Notes under the pieces: generated by a model
Told to the model about the DNA's origin: nothing
The model's input: only the letters and a program-made list of their open reading frames with translations
Databases searched by the model: none
Shown here: in pieces, positions 29,370 to 37,901 of the stretch
Position numbering within the stretch: the first letter of the stretch is position 1
How the letters are laid out: every line of letters begins with the position of its first letter
Origin: Aeromonas salmonicida subsp. salmonicida
GTDB lineage: Bacteria; Pseudomonadota; Gammaproteobacteria; Enterobacterales; Aeromonadaceae
Assembly (NCBI RefSeq): GCF_001643305.1
Contig: NZ_LSGW01000083.1
Coordinates: 35,425-99,424 of the forward strand
Direction of reading: 5' to 3'
Length of the DNA: 64,000 bases
Position numbers and translations under genes: made by a program

Positions 29370-30692
29370 ATGGAACCGGAAAATGTATTGATAGCGCCCA
29401 CCCGATCAGCGGCGGGGATCAAGCTGCTGCTAGCCAGCCTGTTTGGTATCGCCATCTTCTTCATCCCCTTTGAACTGACAGGCCGCAGCACCATCATGGT
29501 GGACCACCTGGCCGGTTTTCTGATAGCGCAGCGCCCACTGGCGGTGGGGTTGATCCTGTTGCTGATTGGCTATGGTGCCATCACACCCTTGCTGGATGGT
29601 CGCTGGCGCGCCCGCCCCATCGACCGGCTTCTGAGCCTGTTCAAGCTGATCGGCCTGGTACTGGCACTCATGTATGTTGCCAATCTGGGGCCGGCCTGGC
29701 TGATGACGCCGGATCGTCTGCCCTTCCTGTTTGACAAGCTGGCCATGTCGGTCGGTCTTATCGTGCCCATTGGTGCCATGGCCCTTACTTTCTTGCTCGG
29801 CTTCGGTCTGCTGGAGCTGATAGGCGTACTGATGCAGCCCGTGATGCGGCCGCTGTGGCGCACGCCGGGGCACTCTGCCATTGATGCGGTCGCCTCTTTC
29901 GTCGGCAGCTATTCGGTGGGACTGCTCATCACCAACCGGGTCTTTCTCGCGGGTAAATACACTGTACGGGAAGCGGTCATCATTGCGACCGGGTTCTCCA
30001 CCGTATCGGCCGCGTTCATGATCATAGTGGCCAAGACCCTCAACCTGATGGAACACTGGAACTTCTATTTCTGGTCCACCCTGGTGATCACCTTTGTCAT
30101 CACCGCCATCCTGGCGCGCGTGCCCCCCATCTCCAACATGGCCCATCATGGGGAAACCGACGAACCATTGCCCGCCGGCAAGAACCGCTGGCAAGCCGCA
30201 CTGGCATCCGGGTTGACCCAATCCAGCATGGCGCAACCCGTACTGCGCCAGTTGCAGGACAACCTCAAGGATGGCCTGCTGATGGCGGCTGCCGTGGTGC
30301 CCACCATATTGTCGGTCGGTCTGCTCGGTCTGTTGCTGGCGCAGCACACACCGCTGTTCGACCTGCTGGGCTGGCTGCTGTGGCCTCTCACCTGGCTGCT
30401 GGAACTGGGCGAACCGCTGGAAACTGCCAGGGCACTTTCTGCCGGGCTGGCAGAGATGTTCTTGCCCGCCATTTTGCTCAAAGATGCCGACCTGCTGGTG
30501 CGCTATGTCACCGCAGTGGTATCGGTCAGCTCGGTTCTCTTCTTCTCCGCCTCCATACCCTGCATCCTGGCCACCCGGATCCCGGTGAGTGTGGGCCAGC
30601 TGGTGGTGATCTGGCTGCTACGCACCCTGCTTGGCATAGTGCTTGCCGCACTGTGCGGCAAGCTTGCCATGGCAGCAGGCTGGCTGAGTTAA
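29370..30692 (+). CDS. YjiH-like nucleoside-recognition (Gate domain) membrane protein
   Basis: 440 residues from the ATG at 29370, preceded by AAGGAG; the longest ORF starts at 29283. About ten membrane segments. The central part (FVGSYSVGLLITNRVFLAGKYTVREAVIIATGFSTVSAAFMIIVAKTL) resembles the Gate/nucleoside-recognition domain of YjiH-type proteins, whose substrate is not firmly known. The gene is alone, divergent from a LuxR-type regulator, with a palindromic operator candidate upstream and a strong terminator downstream. Confidence 0.78.
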   Translation: MEPENVLIAPTRSAAGIKLLLASLFGIAIFFIPFELTGRSTIMVDHLAGFLIAQRPLAVGLILLLIGYGAITPLLDGRWRARPIDRLLSLFKLIGLVLALMYVANLGPAWLMTPDRLPFLFDKLAMSVGLIVPIGAMALTFLLGFGLLELIGVLMQPVMRPLWRTPGHSAIDAVASFVGSYSVGLLITNRVFLAGKYTVREAVIIATGFSTVSAAFMIIVAKTLNLMEHWNFYFWSTLVITFVITAILARVPPISNMAHHGETDEPLPAGKNRWQAALASGLTQSSMAQPVLRQLQDNLKDGLLMAAAVVPTILSVGLLGLLLAQHTPLFDLLGWLLWPLTWLLELGEPLETARALSAGLAEMFLPAILLKDADLLVRYVTAVVSVSSVLFFSASIPCILATRIPVSVGQLVVIWLLRTLLGIVLAALCGKLAMAAGWLS

Positions 30693-30740
30693 GCGAGGTG
30701 GCAAGACCCTAGTAATGACGTGCAAGCAAGTGCATAAACC

Positions 30741-30768
30741 AAGAAGGCGCCCGAGGGCGCCTTCTTTT
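30741..30768 (+). terminator. terminator of the yjiH-like gene
   Basis: AAGAAGGCGCC (30741-30751) and GGCGCCTTCTT (30756-30766), loop CGAG, then T's. Confidence 0.9.
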
Positions 30769-30829
30769 GGCTTAGGGGCAGCCATTACACCAGCCCGGCA
30801 CCGGGGCGCTTAATCGGAAAAAACGCCAT

Positions 30830-30868
30830 AAAAAACGCAGCTGACACAGATCCCTGTATCAGCTGCGT
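30830..30868 (-). terminator. terminator of the dnaX-ybaB unit
   Basis: ACGCAGCTGA (30835-30844) and TCAGCTGCGT (30859-30868) with an inner ACAG/CTGT pairing. On the minus strand the stem is followed by TTTTT. It closes the unit about 140 bases after ybaB, where recR would normally be found. Confidence 0.85.
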
Positions 30869-31009
30869 CCTGGTCACGCTTGATAGGGCTTGCGATGCCA
30901 GATGAGGAACGAATGAAACACTCACTCTGCGCCACATCGCAAGGAGCATCAGACCGATCTGGCCCTGAGCTCACGTCCCTATCGACGCATTGGATTTACG
31001 TCAGCATCC

Positions 31010-31339
31010 TTAGAAGGGCAGCTTCATGCCTGGGGGCAGTTGCATGCCACCGGTCAGCTCGCCCATCTTGCTCTTGCTCTGCTCTTCCACACGACGTACG
31101 GCATCGTTGACGGCGGCAGCAACCAGATCTTCGATCATCTCTTTGTCATCTTCCATCAGGCTCTGATCGATCTCGATGCGACGCACGCTGTGACTGCCAG
31201 CCATGGTGACCTTGACCATACCAGCACCGGCTTCGCCGACTACTTCCATCTCGGCAAGCTGCTCTTGCATCTTTTGCATGCGCTCTTGCATCTGTTGGGC
31301 CTGTTTCATCAGGTTCCCCATTCCACCTTTACCAAACAT
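31010..31339 (-). CDS. ybaB: nucleoid-associated protein YbaB/EbfC
   Basis: 109 residues, identical in length to E. coli YbaB. A dimeric DNA-binding protein. [33 protein letters not shown] is characteristic. It follows dnaX by 127 bases, as in many bacteria, but the recR gene that usually comes next is absent here. Confidence 0.95.
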   Translation of the reverse strand: MFGKGGMGNLMKQAQQMQERMQKMQEQLAEMEVVGEAGAGMVKVTMAGSHSVRRIEIDQSLMEDDKEMIEDLVAAAVNDAVRRVEEQSKSKMGELTGGMQLPPGMKLPF

Positions 31340-31466
31340 ATGTCGTCTCTCGTCTTGAAATCCGGCATCCAGCGCCGGGCTGTGGGCTTGTTCTGTCCTA
31401 AATGGGGACAGGCAAACCCCTTTTCAACCGGGCACAGGGCCCGGCATGGGTTTTAACGAATCGTAT

Positions 31467-34064
31467 TCAACTGCTCAGCGGCTCTATGCTCTCCTGGTGG
31501 AGCACGGCGCCAAACCTTTGTCTTAGAAATTGCACATTGGGATCCTGCTCCAGATCCCGGCTCACCTGCTCGCGCACCCCCAGATAGAGGCGATGCTCGA
31601 TCTCAAGGGGGGTTTCCTGATCCGGCACAGTCCCCAGTGTCACCTCCACCTGCACGGCTTGGCCAAGCTCGGGGCCTATGATCTCGGCCAAATCGACACG
31701 GGCCCTGTCGCTGACCAGATGACGCTGTTCGGGTTTCAGGGTCAACAACACCTTGTCTCCCTGCCGGGTCATAACAGAGTTGATCGCAAGCTGGCGAAGC
31801 CGGCCACCGACGCCAGTACGGGCAATCAACTCAGCCCAGGGATCGTCGCAATTGACCAGCAAGGAAGACGGGATCAGTCTGGCGACCTCTTCCCCCTCCT
31901 CGGGTTGGTTGTCGCTCTCCAGCTCATCCCAGTCGATGGTCTCCATCACGGAGTCAACCATGGGCGCTGGCTCGCTGGTAGCAACTGCTTGGGGCATCAC
32001 GGGGGCGGCACTGGACACGGCAGGCGCTACCTGCGCCCTCGCGGCCGGCGTACCGTCCAGATCCCAGGGCGGCAGATCATCGGGGTTGGGGCGAGCCCTG
32101 GTGGGCGCCTGAGCCGGGGCAGCCTGACCATAGGCAGGCACGGCACTGGCTCCCGAAGCCGCCGTCTGTGCCACATTCGCCATTGACGCACTGGCAGCAG
32201 ACTCGCCAAAGCCTTGATTCAGATACTCTTCATAGTCGCTGCCACCCTCATCATACGCATCCAGCGGCGGCAATTCGTCATATGCCGTCACAGGGGCTGA
32301 ATGATGGACAGGCGCCACAGCCGCCCCTTGCCAGGGAGCTGATGGTGGCGTGACGGCTGGCTGCGCGACAGGGCGCCCCTCGGGCGCAGCCACCGGTTTG
32401 ATGGGGGCAACACGCGGGGCCTGGGCTGTCGCAGGCTCGCTGCGCAATCGACTGCGCAGCAGATTGCGCTTGCCCAGCAGGCTCTGCATGCTGGACGCGG
32501 CAGACGGCGCGGCTTCAGGCTCAACCACCGACTCGGCGACTATCTCAGCCGGCACCTCGGTGGGTTGCTCAGCTGCCACTGCCATGTCTGAAGGAAGGTG
32601 CTGCATCGCCTCATCGGCAGCCACAACGGTGCTGATCGGGGCGCTCGGCGCATCCATGACAGGCTGCGCCTCGTAGCCCATCTGCTGCGCTTCGCGCAGC
32701 AACTCGTCCTGTTCGACAAAGAGCGGCGCGCTCAGCGCATCGCTGGCCATCTCCTGCTCATCCGTCTCGAGCACGGCATGCGCAACAAGGGGCACCATCT
32801 GGGTGGCGGTATGTTCTACCGACACGGATCCGGGGGCAGCAGGGGGAGCCACAATCGCAGTGGCCAGCGTCGGGGCGGAGTCAGCCCCGCGGGACTTTCC
32901 CAGCTGGGCCGGCGCGACTCCCATCCCTCCCGCCATGGAGGGTGGCAGAACCGTGAGATTGGCAGGATGCACGGCCTCACGACGCGGGGAGAAAGCCAGC
33001 ATGCGCAAGCACGTCATCTCCAGCGAGGTGCGACCGTCCGGTGCCCAAGGCAGATCTTTTCGTCCCCCCAGCACGATTTGGTAACAAAGCTGCACCTCTT
33101 CCGGGCTCATGGCCTGGGCAAGTTGCAGCAGAGACTCGGCATCGGCCCCCTGCTCCTGCACTGTGGCAGGCAACAGCTGTGCCATGGCAACGCGGTGCAG
33201 CAGACCTTCCAGCTCGGCATGGAGCTGATCAAAATCGGGGCCCAGGGTAGCGATTTCAGTGATCTTGGCCATGGTGGCCGCAGCATCCTGGCGCAGGATC
33301 GCCTCCAGCAACTGGTGCAGGTGACGATGGTCCAGGGTGCCCAACATGGCCAGCACGCTTTCAAGGCGCACGCTGCCATTGCCATGGGCCAGCGCCTGAT
33401 CGGTCAGACTCAGGGCATCGCGCATGCTGCCATCGGCCGCCTTGGCCAGGGCCAGCAGGGCACGCGGTTCGAACGGTTGAGCTTCCTGATCCAGTACACA
33501 CTCCAACTGCTTGGCAATTTGGGTCTGATCCAGACTCTTGAGATGAAACTGCAAGCAACGGGAGAGAATGGTAATGGGCAGCTTCTGCGGATCCGTGGTG
33601 GCCAGCAGAAACTTCACATAGGGAGGCGGCTCTTCCAGGGTTTTGAGCAGGGCGTTGAAGCTGTGACGCGACAACATGTGTACCTCATCGATGAGATACA
33701 CCTTGAAGCGGCCACGGGCCGGGCGGTACTGCACGTTATCGAGCAGCTCGCGGGTATCTTCCACCTTGGTGCGGGAGGCGGCGTCAATCTCCAGCAGATC
33801 GACAAAGTTGCCCTGATCGATCTCGCGGCAGGTGTCGCATACGCCGCACGGGTGACTGCTGATCCCCTGCTCGCAATTGAGACTCTTGGCCAGAATGCGG
33901 GCTATGGTGGTCTTGCCGACCCCTCGGGTACCGCTGAGCAGATAGGCATGATGCAACCTCCCCTGATCCAGGGCGTTGGTCAAGGCGGTCAGCACATGAT
34001 GCTGGCCTACCACTTGTTCAAACGTATGGGGGCGCCATTTACGCGCCAGAACCTGATAGCTCAT
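31467..34064 (-). CDS. dnaX: DNA polymerase III subunit tau (and gamma)
   Basis: 865 residues, longer than E. coli tau (643). The clamp-loader ATPase has Walker A GTRGVGKT (45-52), zinc cysteines in CEQGISSHPCGVCDTC (64-79) and LIDEVHMLS. Domain III ends near residue 370. A long Ala/Pro/Glu-rich linker of some 300 residues explains the extra length, and the C-terminal 150 residues match the alpha-binding domain V. The slippery A-AAA-AAG used for gamma in E. coli was not seen in the expected region, so a shorter gamma form may be absent or made otherwise. Confidence 0.95.
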   Translation of the reverse strand: MSYQVLARKWRPHTFEQVVGQHHVLTALTNALDQGRLHHAYLLSGTRGVGKTTIARILAKSLNCEQGISSHPCGVCDTCREIDQGNFVDLLEIDAASRTKVEDTRELLDNVQYRPARGRFKVYLIDEVHMLSRHSFNALLKTLEEPPPYVKFLLATTDPQKLPITILSRCLQFHLKSLDQTQIAKQLECVLDQEAQPFEPRALLALAKAADGSMRDALSLTDQALAHGNGSVRLESVLAMLGTLDHRHLHQLLEAILRQDAAATMAKITEIATLGPDFDQLHAELEGLLHRVAMAQLLPATVQEQGADAESLLQLAQAMSPEEVQLCYQIVLGGRKDLPWAPDGRTSLEMTCLRMLAFSPRREAVHPANLTVLPPSMAGGMGVAPAQLGKSRGADSAPTLATAIVAPPAAPGSVSVEHTATQMVPLVAHAVLETDEQEMASDALSAPLFVEQDELLREAQQMGYEAQPVMDAPSAPISTVVAADEAMQHLPSDMAVAAEQPTEVPAEIVAESVVEPEAAPSAASSMQSLLGKRNLLRSRLRSEPATAQAPRVAPIKPVAAPEGRPVAQPAVTPPSAPWQGAAVAPVHHSAPVTAYDELPPLDAYDEGGSDYEEYLNQGFGESAASASMANVAQTAASGASAVPAYGQAAPAQAPTRARPNPDDLPPWDLDGTPAARAQVAPAVSSAAPVMPQAVATSEPAPMVDSVMETIDWDELESDNQPEEGEEVARLIPSSLLVNCDDPWAELIARTGVGGRLRQLAINSVMTRQGDKVLLTLKPEQRHLVSDRARVDLAEIIGPELGQAVQVEVTLGTVPDQETPLEIEHRLYLGVREQVSRDLEQDPNVQFLRQRFGAVLHQESIEPLSS

Positions 34065-34243
34065 AAATCTCGATGCAGGGATAACAAGGCATTGAGGCAG
34101 AATGCTAACACAAATGGATGTTGGGCTGTATCGGCTATCGGCGAGGTCGGGAGGGATCGCTTGAATTTCAAACCGATGCCCGGACGGGCACCGGTTTCAA
34201 GACGCGCAACAGGCTGACGAGGCCTGCTTTGCATACTGGGGGA

Positions 34244-34789
34244 TTATTCGCCGGCCAGTTCGACCAGTGAGACGACCTTGATGCCGGCGGCAGTCAGGCG
34301 GGCATCACCACCCAGGGACGGCAGTGAGATGATGAAGGCCGCATCGGCCACCTCACCACCGGCACGGCGGATAAGCTTGACGGTCGCATCGACGGTACCG
34401 CCGGTCGCCAGCAGATCGTCAACCACCAGCACCTTGTCACCCGGCACTATGGCATCGGTGTGCAGTTGCAGGGTGTCGGTGCCGTACTCGAGGGCATAGG
34501 ACTCTTCAATCACGGCGCGGGGCAGTTTGCCAGGCTTGCGCACAGGCACAAACCCCAAGCCCATGGCGAAGGCGACCGGCGCACCGAAGATGAAGCCGCG
34601 GGCTTCCGTACCGACGATCTTGGTGATCCCTTGATCACGATAATGCTCGGCCAGCAGATCGATGGTGGCCTTGAAGGCCTCCGCATTCTCTATCAGGCTG
34701 GTGATGTCACGAAACAGAATGCCCGGCTTCGGATAGTCGGGAATGGTCTTGATGCTCGCTTCGATAAATTTCAGGGTTTCCGGATTCAT
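34244..34789 (-). CDS. apt: adenine phosphoribosyltransferase
   Basis: 181 residues from the ATG at 34789 (E. coli Apt 183); the longest ORF adds 26 non-homologous residues. Converts adenine and PRPP to AMP in purine salvage. The PRPP-binding motif [13 protein letters not shown] and the N-terminal [15 protein letters not shown] are intact. It lies 179 bases upstream of dnaX, the same order as in E. coli (apt-dnaX-ybaB). A TTCCCGC/GCGGGAA hairpin (34835-34850) lies in its leader. Confidence 0.96.
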   Translation of the reverse strand: MNPETLKFIEASIKTIPDYPKPGILFRDITSLIENAEAFKATIDLLAEHYRDQGITKIVGTEARGFIFGAPVAFAMGLGFVPVRKPGKLPRAVIEESYALEYGTDTLQLHTDAIVPGDKVLVVDDLLATGGTVDATVKLIRRAGGEVADAAFIISLPSLGGDARLTAAGIKVVSLVELAGE

Positions 34790-34919
34790 GGTTTGACCGT
34801 TTGTTTTTCGACCCAGATGGCCGTTTATCTCATCTTCCCGCCAGCGGGAAATAAAAAGGCCCATCACGCAACATGACAGGCCGACTCCATAGCATTATTG
34901 CAGCAATAGCTTAGGGACT

Positions 34920-35297
34920 TCACTTCTCCATTGCAACTGGCTCCAGTACTGGCAAACGTATTAACCAGGTGAGCAGGATCACCATTATGGCAATGAGCAG
35001 CAATCTGACCCACAGCAGAGGCACCACCGCCAGGGACACAGAGAAAGAGAGCAGGATAAAGACGACAGCGCGGCGGCGGGCATGACGGCGAATGCCGCGG
35101 TGCAGCTGCCAGTCGACGATGGGCGGCCCGAACCAGGGGTGAGCCAGCAGCCAGCGGTGAAAGCGGGGAGAAGAACGGGCAAACAGCGCCGCCGCCAGCA
35201 ACATGAAGGGAGTGGTTGGCAGCAGTGGCAGCACTATCCCGACAATGCCGGTCACGAAGGCCAGCCAGCCCAACCCCATCAGACACCAACGTTTCAT
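34920..35297 (-). CDS. ybaN: DUF454 inner-membrane protein YbaN
   Basis: 125 residues from the ATG at 35297, which has AAGGAG upstream. Family signature LGWLAFVTGIVGIVLPLLPTTPFMLLAAALFARSSPRFHRWLL, with a second hydrophobic region near 75-110. Function is unknown. It precedes apt on the same strand, as in E. coli. Confidence 0.92.
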   Translation of the reverse strand: MKRWCLMGLGWLAFVTGIVGIVLPLLPTTPFMLLAAALFARSSPRFHRWLLAHPWFGPPIVDWQLHRGIRRHARRRAVVFILLSFSVSLAVVPLLWVRLLLIAIMVILLTWLIRLPVLEPVAMEK

Positions 35298-35430
35298 GGC
35301 CGCTCCTTTACAATGCACCTTTGCTTAGCCTAACAGAATTGGCCCAAAAGCCGACAACGTCGGCTATCTCCGCAGCAATCTGCGGCTCATCAGACTCAAT
35401 GAAGCTGCCAACGGCTATCGTCTCTGCAAT

Positions 35431-35484
35431 CCCTTGCCTTCGGAACCGGTTATGCGCGTTATGATGTTCATCCCCTTGCACTAA
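35431..35484 (+). pseudogene. relic of the dusC 5' end (leader plus first codons)
   Basis: The stretch CCCTTGCCTTCGGAACCGGT followed by ATGCGCGTTAT repeats, with a few changes, the bases directly before and at the true dusC start 137 bases downstream (CCCTTGTCTTCGGAAGCAGC then ATGCGCGTTAT). The relic reads MRVMMFIPLH and stops, against MRVILAPMQ in DusC. It is a diverged, truncated head of dusC. Confidence 0.75.
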
Positions 35485-35588
35485 CTAGCTGGATGATTCA
35501 TCCCGACGTGTGGGCCGACGGCTGACAACACCGGCCATTGCCACTACAATCTGCGCTCTTTTTTCTCCCCTTGTCTTCGGAAGCAGCT

Positions 35589-36533
35589 ATGCGCGTTATT
35601 TTGGCCCCCATGCAGGGGGTGCTGGATCACCTGATGCGGGAGGTCCTCACCTCCGTCAACGATTACGACCTCTGCGTGAGCGAATTTATCCGTGTGGTCG
35701 ATCAGCTGCTGCCTGCCAAGGTGTTTTATCGGATCGCGCCCGAACTCAAGCAGGGCGGCAAGACCCGCGCCGGCACACCGGTGCGAGTACAACTGCTGGG
35801 GCAGCACCCTGAATGGCTGGCAGAAAATGCTGTGCGTGCCATCGAGCTCGGCTCACCGGGGGTCGATCTCAACTTTGGCTGCCCTGCCCCCACAGTGAAC
35901 AAGAGCAAGGGGGGCGCCGTCTTGCTCAAGGAGCCCGATGCCGTCTACCGCATCGTCAAGGCGGTGCGTGAGGCGGTGCCCGCTCATCTGCCGGTCAGTG
36001 CCAAGATCCGCCTCGGTTACGATGACAAGGATCTCTACCTGGAGAATGCTCAGGCTGTCTATCAGGCCGGCGCCAACGAGCTGGCGGTACATGCCCGCAC
36101 CAAGCGCGAAGGCTACAAGGCGCCAGCTCATTGGGAGTATGTGGACGCCATCCGCCGCGCCCTGCCCATTCCCGTCACTGCCAATGGCGAGATCTGGGAT
36201 CACCAGGATGCCCTGACCTGCGCCAGTGTCTCCGGTTGCGACGCCCTTATGGTGGGCCGTGGCGCCATCTCCCTCCCCAATCTGGCCAACGTGATGAAGA
36301 CCGGCTGCACTCACATGAGCTGGGCAGCAGTGTTGCAGCTGATGGTGAGTTACACGGAGCAGGATCTGGCGAGCGAGAAGGCAGATTACTATCCCAGCCG
36401 CATCAAACAGTGGTTCAGCTACCTCAAGCGGGAATACCCGCAAGCCGACCTGTTGTTTCGTGATATCCGCCTGTTCAAGGAGACGGATCCCATTCGCGAG
36501 GCCCTGTTGCAAGCCACGAAAACTGTGATCTAA
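35589..36533 (+). CDS. dusC: tRNA-dihydrouridine(16) synthase DusC
   Basis: 314 residues (E. coli DusC 315) from the ATG at 35589; the longest ORF begins at 35538. A flavin enzyme that reduces uridine 16 in tRNA. MRVILAPMQGVLDHLMREVLT begins the TIM barrel. NFGCPAPTVNKSKGGA contains the catalytic cysteine near residue 98. A duplicated and decayed copy of its own start region lies just upstream. Confidence 0.94.
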   Translation: MRVILAPMQGVLDHLMREVLTSVNDYDLCVSEFIRVVDQLLPAKVFYRIAPELKQGGKTRAGTPVRVQLLGQHPEWLAENAVRAIELGSPGVDLNFGCPAPTVNKSKGGAVLLKEPDAVYRIVKAVREAVPAHLPVSAKIRLGYDDKDLYLENAQAVYQAGANELAVHARTKREGYKAPAHWEYVDAIRRALPIPVTANGEIWDHQDALTCASVSGCDALMVGRGAISLPNLANVMKTGCTHMSWAAVLQLMVSYTEQDLASEKADYYPSRIKQWFSYLKREYPQADLLFRDIRLFKETDPIREALLQATKTVI

Positions 36534-36559
36534 CCGTCCTTTACTTGACGCATATCATC

Positions 36560-36586
36560 TTGATAATCCTGTCGCTTCCCTATACT
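36560..36586 (+). promoter_or_regulatory. possible promoter of the dksA-like gene
   Basis: TTGATA (36560-36565) and TATACT (36581-36586) with a short 15-base spacer, 35-45 bases before the start codons. Confidence 0.4.
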
Positions 36587-36621
36587 GCCCTGGATTTGTA
36601 ATTCGTCTGTTGGGGGCTAGT

Positions 36622-36999
36622 GTGTGTGAAATGACGCAAGCCCGGTTGGCCGTGTGGCGTGAACGCCTGCTGGCTGACTGGGCGCAAGTAAGAGAAGAGC
36701 TGATCGATCAGCTCAAAGCCTGCCGGCGTGACGAGTGGGCGGAAAAAGTGGATCACTGCGAGCGGGATCAGCTGGTTGACCTGACCAGTCGTCTCGATTT
36801 GCCCAAGGTGGAGCAGAGTGTGGCGAGCCTCAAGCGGATCGATGCGGCTCTCTGTCAAATGGATCTGGGCCTTTATGGTCTTTGCTCCGATTGCGAGGAG
36901 CCGCTCTCCATCGAGCAACTCGAGCAGGATCCGACCCTGCAACGCTGTCCGCGCTGCGAAACCCGTTATGACAAGGGGTTCCACGCTCACGAACTCTAA
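36622..36999 (+). CDS. TraR/DksA-family zinc-finger protein
   Basis: About 125 residues. The C-terminal C4 zinc finger CSDCEEPLSIEQLEQDPTLQRCPRCE is of the DksA/TraR type, and an N-terminal helical part could form a coiled coil. It is shorter than DksA (151), so it is a DksA-like paralogue that may bind RNA polymerase. The start is uncertain: GTG at 36622 is favoured because GGGGG lies 5 bases upstream, with ATG at 36631 and TTG at 36610 as alternatives. Confidence 0.82.
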   Translation: MCEMTQARLAVWRERLLADWAQVREELIDQLKACRRDEWAEKVDHCERDQLVDLTSRLDLPKVEQSVASLKRIDAALCQMDLGLYGLCSDCEEPLSIEQLEQDPTLQRCPRCETRYDKGFHAHEL

Positions 37000-37000
37000 G

Positions 37001-37026
37001 GGATGCACATTCGTGCATCCTCTCTT
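37001..37026 (+). terminator. possible terminator of the dksA-like gene
   Basis: GGATGCAC (37001-37008) and GTGCATCC (37013-37020) directly after the stop codon. The tail is only moderately T-rich. Confidence 0.6.
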
Positions 37027-37093
37027 CCCGGCTGGTCAGGCTGTCGCTTCTATCCAATAATCAACAACAACCGTGCTGAACAGGGATGTTTCC

Positions 37094-37852
37094 GTGTACA
37101 GAGTCTTGTTGTTATGGTGTTTGTGTTTCACCGCCTGGGCACAGGAGTCACTGAGCGTGGGCTGGTCAAGCTGGCACCCGTTCAGCTTTCGCGATGAACA
37201 ACAGCAGTTGCAGGGGCTGGACATAGAACTGCTGGAAGCCATCTTCAACCGGGCCGACTTCGAAGCCCGCTACATCGAAATGCCCTGGGCCCGGACCCTG
37301 CGCGAGCTGGAGTTCGGCTCCCTCCAGATGACGATGACGGCCAACAAGACAGTTCAGCGGGAACAGTTTGCCCGCTTCTCCATCCCCTATCGCCATGAAA
37401 GCACAGTGCTGATCATCCGACGCCAGGACAAAGCACGCTGGCAAGGGGTCGACCAGCTATCCGAGCTGCTGCCTCTCACCCAATTCACCATAGGCGTGCT
37501 GCGCGACTTTGATTATGGGGCGGATTTTCGCACCTTCATGCAGGCCCCCCAGGTGACGGATCGCCTGATCATCAGGTTGCGGATGGAGCAATTGATCAAG
37601 CTGCTACTGGCGGGGCGCATTCAGGGGGTGGTCATGGATCCCATGGGCATGCAGGAGCTGGCCCTCGCGGGCATATCCCTCGATAAACTGACCACCTTGC
37701 TCGATATCCAGCAAAACCCCGTGCATTTGATGCTAAATCGCCGCACTACCACAGAGCCGCAGTTGCAGCGCCTCGATGAGGCCATACGGGCGCTGATGCA
37801 AAGCCCGCAATACGCCCAAATCCTCGCCCGTTATCACTACCCGCTACGCTGA
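37094..37852 (+). CDS. periplasmic solute-binding protein, family 3, orphan
   Basis: 252 residues from a GTG at 37094 with AGGGA 7 bases before; an ATG at 37073 is the alternative. The signal peptide VYRVLLLWCLCFTAWA is followed by a family-3 binding fold (WHPFSFRDEQQQLQGLDIELLEAIFNRADFEARYIEMPWARTLRELE). Residues about 110-200 are the second lobe. No permease or ATPase gene is nearby, as for the similar protein at 17841. It may be an orphan binding protein or sensor. Confidence 0.82.
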   Translation: MYRVLLLWCLCFTAWAQESLSVGWSSWHPFSFRDEQQQLQGLDIELLEAIFNRADFEARYIEMPWARTLRELEFGSLQMTMTANKTVQREQFARFSIPYRHESTVLIIRRQDKARWQGVDQLSELLPLTQFTIGVLRDFDYGADFRTFMQAPQVTDRLIIRLRMEQLIKLLLAGRIQGVVMDPMGMQELALAGISLDKLTTLLDIQQNPVHLMLNRRTTTEPQLQRLDEAIRALMQSPQYAQILARYHYPLR

Positions 37853-37861
37853 GGCAGATAT

Positions 37862-37884
37862 AAAAAATGGGCCCAGCGGCCCAT
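37862..37884 (-). terminator. terminator of rnd
   Basis: ATGGGCC (37867-37873) and GGCCCAT (37878-37884), loop CAGC, ending in T's on the minus strand. It may also serve the convergent plus-strand gene. Confidence 0.85.
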
Positions 37885-37901
37885 CTCTCTTTTGGTGTCT
37901 G

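Noticed and set aside
31393..31411. CTGT...ACAG inverted repeat before ybaB, possible LexA box
   Set aside because: The half-sites are 11 bases apart instead of the 8 needed for LexA.
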